From: Nitrososphaerales archaeon TH526
GTDB lineage: Archaea; Thermoproteota; Nitrososphaeria; Nitrososphaerales; Nitrososphaeraceae
Direction of reading: 5' to 3'
Length of the DNA stretch: 11,584 nt
Assembly (NCBI GenBank): GCA_014523665.1
Contig: JAATVR010000397.1
Coordinates: forward strand, 1 to 11,584
The number at the start of each line of letters is the position of its first letter. Positions within the stretch are counted from its first letter, which is position 1. This document shows positions 7,857-11,584 of this stretch, piece by piece. The translations under genes were made by a program, and so were the position numbers. The notes beneath the pieces are model-generated. The model saw nothing but the letters and a program-made list of their open reading frames with translations. It was not told where the DNA came from and searched no databases.

Positions 7857-8570
7857 ATGCATCCCAACCTGCAACACATCCTCACTCTGGCGCATTTGTT
7901 GGAGTTCGGAAAAGGAGGTGCGTGTGTTGAGATTACTACCACAGAGCTTGGCAACATCATTAGCAGATCCCAACAATCCGCTTCCAAGTATCTTGTGGAG
8001 CTGGAAAAAGCAGGATTATTGGAACGAACAAAAGCAGGCCAGAAATTCAGGATTATGATTACTGATAGAGGGGTTGATGAGGTACTTAATCTGCATGAGA
8101 CTATCAAAGGATCCATAGAAGTTCTGGACAGATCGGGATTGCAACTCGATGGAAAGGTTGTTTCGGGCATGGGAGAAGGTGCTTATTATATGTCGTTAGA
8201 AGGCTACCGGAGTCAGTTCAATGAAAAACTTGGCTATGAACCTTACGCTGGTACATTGAACCTGAAGCTACTCAATCAATCGTCAGTGCGTATGAGAAGC
8301 ATGATGGACAATTATCCTTCAGTATTCATTCGAGGATTCACTGATTCTTCAAGATCCTATGGATGGGTTAAATGCTACCCTGCAATCTTAAACGATGGAG
8401 CTGTAGACAAAGCAGCAGTTATAGTTCTGGAAAGAACTCACTACGATAACAGTATGTTGGAAGTAATTGCACCCATTGGCATTAAGGATTTATTGGGTAT
8501 CAAAAATGGAGATTTTGTGAAGGTATTCGTGACTATGACCCCAAAGGATCCTCTACTCAAGACCACTTAG
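7857..8570 (+). CDS. ribK: CTP-dependent riboflavin kinase with N-terminal HTH (RbkR type)
   Basis: Phosphorylates riboflavin to FMN using CTP, the archaeal replacement for the bacterial ATP enzyme. Proteins with this HTH-kinase architecture (RbkR) are known in archaea to repress riboflavin genes as well. Seen, 237 aa: a winged-helix region (about 1-75; ISRSQQSASKYLVELEKAGL is the recognition-helix part, IMITDRG the wing) and the kinase domain (about 95-235) with GKVVSGMGEGAYYMSLEGY (99-117), LGYEPYAGTLNLKL (125-138) and the C-terminal LLGIKNGDFVKV. Its ATG directly follows the dnaG stop, so translation is probably coupled and transcription shared. Its 3' end overlaps the convergent FAD synthase gene by four bases. 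The kinase assignment is firm; a regulator role is inferred from architecture. Confidence 0.95.
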   Translation: MHPNLQHILTLAHLLEFGKGGACVEITTTELGNIISRSQQSASKYLVELEKAGLLERTKAGQKFRIMITDRGVDEVLNLHETIKGSIEVLDRSGLQLDGKVVSGMGEGAYYMSLEGYRSQFNEKLGYEPYAGTLNLKLLNQSSVRMRSMMDNYPSVFIRGFTDSSRSYGWVKCYPAILNDGAVDKAAVIVLERTHYDNSMLEVIAPIGIKDLLGIKNGDFVKVFVTMTPKDPLLKTT

Positions 8571-9253
8571 ATGCCATAAATTGAATTTCCCATTTTATCT
8601 TTGATCTGTGAACTTTTAATGCCAGGAACTGGCGTGTTCAATCTAATAATCCTAACTGACAGGTTTCTATCCTTACAGTTTTGAGAGATCTCCTTCTCAC
8701 TATGGATCTGATCGTAGCCTAAGGCTATAATATCCGGTGACACCCGTTCTACACTATCGTATAACGACACTTGGCTCCCAATTATAGCTAGATCCACAAA
8801 TGCAAGAGATGAAACAAGTTCTTTTCTCAAGTCTTCATCGTGATAGATCTTTCTTCCTTTTTTTAATTTAGCCGCGGTAGATGTCCGAGCTACTACGACT
8901 ACCAAAACATCCCCATGTTGTTTTGCTGCCTTGAGTGTATGGATATGCCCAGGATGAATTACATCGAAAACGCCACCGACCAAAACTACCTTTATAGCGT
9001 CCCTCCCCAAGAAGGTCAGTCTTAGTGAATTATCCTTTTCTAGTAGACCATTAGAAATCAGGTGTCGTATCCTATCATTAAATATTCTCATAGGCAAATA
9101 CATTCTTGACCGAAGTCTGTCAATAGAACTGATAGTAGGTTCAATATTACTCACATACACCGAAGCCAATAGAGCTTTTTCAAAGGGGTCCATCAGTCCA
9201 TTCAGACCCCTAATGTTCATTGAAAGCCCAATAATACTTTTTTCCAAATGCAC
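8567..9253 (-). CDS. ribL: FAD synthase (RibL-type cytidylyltransferase) with N-terminal HTH
   Basis: Adenylates FMN to FAD; archaeal RibL is a nucleotidyltransferase of the cytidylyltransferase fold. Seen, 228 aa: the catalytic domain (about 86-228) with VVLVGGVFDVIHPGHIHTL carrying the H100-P-G-H103 signature, VVVVARTSTAAKLKKGRK, ALGYDQIHSEK, and the C-terminal KSSQIKDKM in place of the family ISTT-like motif. Residues about 20-85 look like a winged helix (RIRHLISNGLLEK helix, LRLTFLGRDAI wing), absent from the roughly 150-residue euryarchaeal enzymes. The start is uncertain: GTG 9253, ATG 9220 or ATG 9193, none with a clear Shine-Dalgarno or TATA box. It lies 12 bases after the Cys/His gene on the same strand, so probably one operon. 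A different cytidylyltransferase such as a glycerol-3-phosphate type is possible but less likely beside ribK. Confidence 0.88.
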   Translation of the reverse strand: MHLEKSIIGLSMNIRGLNGLMDPFEKALLASVYVSNIEPTISSIDRLRSRMYLPMRIFNDRIRHLISNGLLEKDNSLRLTFLGRDAIKVVLVGGVFDVIHPGHIHTLKAAKQHGDVLVVVVARTSTAAKLKKGRKIYHDEDLRKELVSSLAFVDLAIIGSQVSLYDSVERVSPDIIALGYDQIHSEKEISQNCKDRNLSVRIIRLNTPVPGIKSSQIKDKMGNSIYGI

Positions 9254-9265
9254 TGTTTTGTCTAG

Positions 9266-9583
9266 CTAAGGGTCTTCCCTCTCATCCAATAGCAGACTGT
9301 CATTAAAGTTTATAGATCGCTTGTTATTGGCCTGATTCGTAACGCATGTTCGCACACATTCAGTTGATACAAACCTCAATTTTTCAATTTTCAAGCGCCT
9401 TCCCAGAGTATTTTTTCTTCTAAGCACTGAAGCCAATTTCATTTCTATCTCACTGCTGTGTCCTTCACAGAATACACCTACCAAGAATTCGTCTTTTCCG
9501 TCTTGGATTGAAAACAAATAAGTAGGCGGGATTGTGCAACTGACATATTTTTCCTGATATGAGCACTTCTTTGGAAGGGACAT
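9266..9583 (-). CDS. Small Cys/His-containing protein, unknown function
   Basis: I do not recognise a named family. Seen, 105 aa: C7 and C16 (KCSYQEKYVSC, spacing C-x8-C), then C39-x2-H42 (VFCEGHSSE), together a plausible single zinc site, followed by a basic stretch (LRRKNTLGRRLKIEKLRF, 53-70) and two more cysteines, C76 and C80. No signal peptide or membrane segment. That the gene is real is supported by a strong TATA box exactly 26 bases before the ATG at 9583 and by its position 12 bases upstream of ribL, presumably as first gene of that transcription unit. Zinc binding and possible nucleic-acid contact are inferences from residue pattern and charge only. Confidence 0.75.
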   Translation of the reverse strand: MSLPKKCSYQEKYVSCTIPPTYLFSIQDGKDEFLVGVFCEGHSSEIEMKLASVLRRKNTLGRRLKIEKLRFVSTECVRTCVTNQANNKRSINFNDSLLLDEREDP

Positions 9584-9594
9584 TCAATAATGCA

Positions 9595-9618
9595 ATGTCT
9601 AATGGAAATATATGTCTA
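9595..9618 (-). promoter_or_regulatory. TATA box with flanking ATGTCTA direct repeats
   Basis: On the minus strand ATATATTT (9606-9613) is centred 26 bases before the ATG at 9583, an excellent leaderless promoter. Plus-strand ATGTCTA occurs on both sides, at 9595-9601 and 9612-9618, 17 bases apart; with the next two bases the copies agree at 8 of 9 positions. One copy touches the TATA box. Repeats so placed could be an operator for the Cys/His-ribL unit. The promoter is well supported; the operator is speculative. Confidence 0.6.
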
Positions 9619-9747
9619 TTAACTTTAAGGTGGTTGAAAATGTAAGAAATACACACTATTATGCCAGTAATAGCGTATCCAGAAAGTAAATCATCTTTTC
9701 GTCCATTGGTATGACTATTTTGGCATGACTTATCTACTCGAAATGCG

Positions 9748-9757
9748 CTTTAAATTT
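9748..9757 (+). promoter_or_regulatory. TATA box of the histidine kinase gene
   Basis: CTTTAAATTT matches the archaeal TATA consensus well. A transcription start about 26 bases downstream would fall near 9778, which is ten bases inside the TTG-started reading frame. Either initiation is closer to the box than usual, or translation starts further in. Confidence 0.5.
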
Positions 9758-9767
9758 GTACTAACCA

Positions 9768-11584
9768 TTGGCTGGTATTATCTTTTCAAGAAAGAACATT
9801 GTACTTCTGCTTGTGATTGGCATCATTGGACTTTCTCTTTCTGTGATTTCATTTAGGTATTCAACTTTCACTGCCGACGAAATTGCAAGAATTGCTTCCA
9901 TTGACGTTAGGTCTAATGCACGAATTGAAGCCCACGACCTATCTCAGATTCTTCTCCACACGCTCGAATCTGTGACAAGCAATTTGAGATCATTAGCAAA
10001 TTCACAACCAATTCATGATGGACAAATTAATGATGGTTTAACACTTCTTAACGAAACACAGTCTTCAACTCCTGACCTTACTGAAGGGTACTACTGGTTA
10101 GACAAAAACGGTAAACTCGTCGCCTGGAGCACCCAGAACACAAGTGAATTACAAGGTTACCAGGGGTTCAATTTAAGCGACAGGGAGTTCTATAGGATCC
10201 CTCAAAATACTCACGTTCCTTACTACAGTAACGCTATTGATTCACCAGATATGATGCCGAGGCTCTACGTCTCCTATCCAATTATGTCAACAAAGAGCAA
10301 TGACACTAACAGCTCAGAAAACAGAACAATATTCAATGGGGTAATGGTTGCGGTTGTAAATCTAGATTCGCTAGGAGCGTTCTTGCAGAATGAAATTTCA
10401 CCTGAATTTATTAGCAATGTGGGATTAATGGATAAGAATGGTACTATACTTTATGCTCGGAATCAAACCTTGGTTGGGAAAAACTACGAATCCGATGACT
10501 TTCAAGCAACCGTCCCTGATCAAGTGAAATCAGAGTACATCAGAATTCTCACACGGTCATTACAGTCAAATCCAGGTGCCGAAGATATTACCTTCAATGG
10601 GACCACAACGACGATTTCGTACCAGCCGATCAATATAGACGGAAAGCAAATATGGACCTTATTTTTAGGGTCCCCGCATGGTTTGGCGACCGACGTCGGG
10701 TTAGTTATAGAACAACAGAAGAATTTGAGCAGTCAAATAATAATAATCATTGCGCTAATAGCAGTGGGAATTGCGGTACTGATCTTATCATGGAATAAGA
10801 GACTCGAAAAAGCAGTCCGCGACCGAACTACAGAATTAGAAAAAGCAAATGTTTCCCTAGGCGAATCAAATCGACTATTAGCTGGGACTAACGAGCAGTT
10901 GCAAGCACACGATAGAATCCAGAAGGAATTTATAGATATAGCGGCCCATGAATTGAGAACACCTATACTTCCTATTCTGAGCGAGGCAGAATTTCTTTCT
11001 CAAAGATTTCATGAAAACCAGAGCCGAATCCTAGTGGGAGAAGAACAAATTCGTTCAATAATTTTCAATGCTAAACGACTAGATCGCCTTGCGTCAGATA
11101 TCTTGGATGTCACCAGAATTGAAAGCAAGACCCTCAAACTCAACAAGGAGGACTTTGATTTGGATATTCTTATTCAAAGGGCCATAAGAGAAACAACCGA
11201 AAGACAATTGTCTGGTAATGCAAAAAACTTGGAATTCAGTTATGAACCGTGTCATTGCAGTATATTTGCTGACAAGGCTAGGGTTCTGCAAGTTATCACA
11301 AATTTGATTGATAATGCAGTGAAATTCACTGATGATGGAAAGATCTCAATCAGAGCGATGGGAAATGACAAAGACATCGTAATAACGGTCGAAGACACAG
11401 GCTCAGGTATAGAAAGTCAAATTATCCCCAGATTGTTTTCAAAATTTGTTTCGTCTTCTGAGAACGGAACAGGGCTAGGGTTGTTTATATCAAGAAAGAT
11501 AGTCGAAGCTCACGGCGGAAAGATTTGGGGAGAGAATAACGAGATAAAAGGGGCTACATTCAAGTTTACAATTCCCTTGAATTA
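9768..11584 (+). CDS. dCache-sensor membrane histidine kinase, C-terminal end at window edge
   Basis: Sensor kinase that detects an external ligand and autophosphorylates for transfer to a response regulator; no regulator is in view. Seen, 605 codons without a stop: basic SRK then a membrane helix (11-29); an outer domain (30-320) with Cache/PDC features (YYWLDKNGKLVAW near 108, LSDREFYR near 136-143, PRLYVSYPI at 164-172, VMVAVVNLDSL near 193-203, GLMDKNGTILYA in a second PDC half); a second helix (324-342); a coiled coil (343-388) with no evident HAMP; an H-box AAHELRTP with H394; an N-box NLIDNAVKF (512-520); and G-boxes DTGSGIE (D543) and GTGLGL (567-572). The last bases, PLN then TA, suggest the stop is one base outside. 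TTG 9768 follows an in-frame TAA at 9762-9764; GTG 9813 is an alternative. Ligand unknown. Confidence 0.93.
   Translation, partial: MAGIIFSRKNIVLLLVIGIIGLSLSVISFRYSTFTADEIARIASIDVRSNARIEAHDLSQILLHTLESVTSNLRSLANSQPIHDGQINDGLTLLNETQSSTPDLTEGYYWLDKNGKLVAWSTQNTSELQGYQGFNLSDREFYRIPQNTHVPYYSNAIDSPDMMPRLYVSYPIMSTKSNDTNSSENRTIFNGVMVAVVNLDSLGAFLQNEISPEFISNVGLMDKNGTILYARNQTLVGKNYESDDFQATVPDQVKSEYIRILTRSLQSNPGAEDITFNGTTTTISYQPINIDGKQIWTLFLGSPHGLATDVGLVIEQQKNLSSQIIIIIALIAVGIAVLILSWNKRLEKAVRDRTTELEKANVSLGESNRLLAGTNEQLQAHDRIQKEFIDIAAHELRTPILPILSEAEFLSQRFHENQSRILVGEEQIRSIIFNAKRLDRLASDILDVTRIESKTLKLNKEDFDLDILIQRAIRETTERQLSGNAKNLEFSYEPCHCSIFADKARVLQVITNLIDNAVKFTDDGKISIRAMGNDKDIVITVEDTGSGIESQIIPRLFSKFVSSSENGTGLGLFISRKIVEAHGGKIWGENNEIKGATFKFTIPLN

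Noticed and set aside
7713..8170. Short minus-strand frames over the dnaG/ribK junction
   Set aside because: Antisense shadows of two well-identified genes with no motifs of their own.
9660..9726. Imperfect inverted repeat: the reverse complement of TATGCCAGTAATAG at 9660-9673 resembles CTATTTTGGCAT at 9715-9726
   Set aside because: Needs a one-base gap and has a long loop; not convincing as an operator or RNA stem.
11094..11291. Minus-strand frame of 65 codons
   Set aside because: Antisense to the histidine kinase domain between its H-box and N-box.

Overview
The window looks like a chromosomal segment of an ammonia-oxidising archaeon (Nitrososphaeria/Thaumarchaeota, probably a soil-type lineage). 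This is an inference from gene content. The segment holds an archaeal DnaG, a CTP-type riboflavin kinase with an N-terminal HTH, an archaeal FAD synthase, a Sulfolobus-type dicluster ferredoxin, and a fused ADP-forming acyl-CoA synthetase of the kind these organisms use in the 3-hydroxypropionate/4-hydroxybutyrate cycle. Several genes have an archaeal TATA box centred about 25-27 bases before the start codon, the signature of leaderless transcripts, and few have a convincing Shine-Dalgarno site. No tRNA, rRNA, CRISPR array, insertion sequence or phage gene was seen. It reads as housekeeping chromosome, not a mobile island.

Layout. Positions 1-579 (minus): an extended dicluster ferredoxin, cut by the left edge. 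A 179-base divergent spacer separates it from a UbiE/MenG-type quinone methyltransferase (759-1463, plus). Next come the 705-residue acyl-CoA synthetase (1628-3745, plus) and an A-type Fe-S carrier (3848-4198, plus), which converges on glutamate dehydrogenase (4228-5481, minus). A single-helix TatA-like protein (5561-5878, minus) lies upstream of gdhA and is divergent from a stand-alone Toprim protein (6036-6458, plus). That gene is followed by dnaG (6492-7856) and the HTH-riboflavin kinase (7857-8570), which starts on the base after the dnaG stop. The kinase ends tail-to-tail, with a 4-base overlap, on an HTH-fused FAD synthase (8567-9253, minus). Upstream of the synthase on the same strand is a small Cys/His protein (9266-9583, minus). 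A 184-base divergent spacer leads to a dCache-sensor histidine kinase (9768-11584, plus) that runs off the right edge, apparently within a base of its stop codon.

How the genes fit together. The left half is central and redox metabolism: ferredoxin electron carrier, quinone methylation, CoA-thioester formation for carbon fixation, Fe-S cluster delivery, and ammonia assimilation through glutamate. The middle is information processing (Toprim protein and DnaG). The right half holds the two steps from riboflavin to FMN to FAD. Both enzymes carry N-terminal winged-helix regions, so this locus may both make and sense flavin cofactors.

The observations most worth a second look are the ferredoxin, which has lost three of the classical zinc ligands but gained an N-terminal C2HC finger; the paired HTH-flavin enzymes; and the uncharacterised Cys/His protein ahead of ribL. 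I do not see a clearly undescribed multi-gene system.
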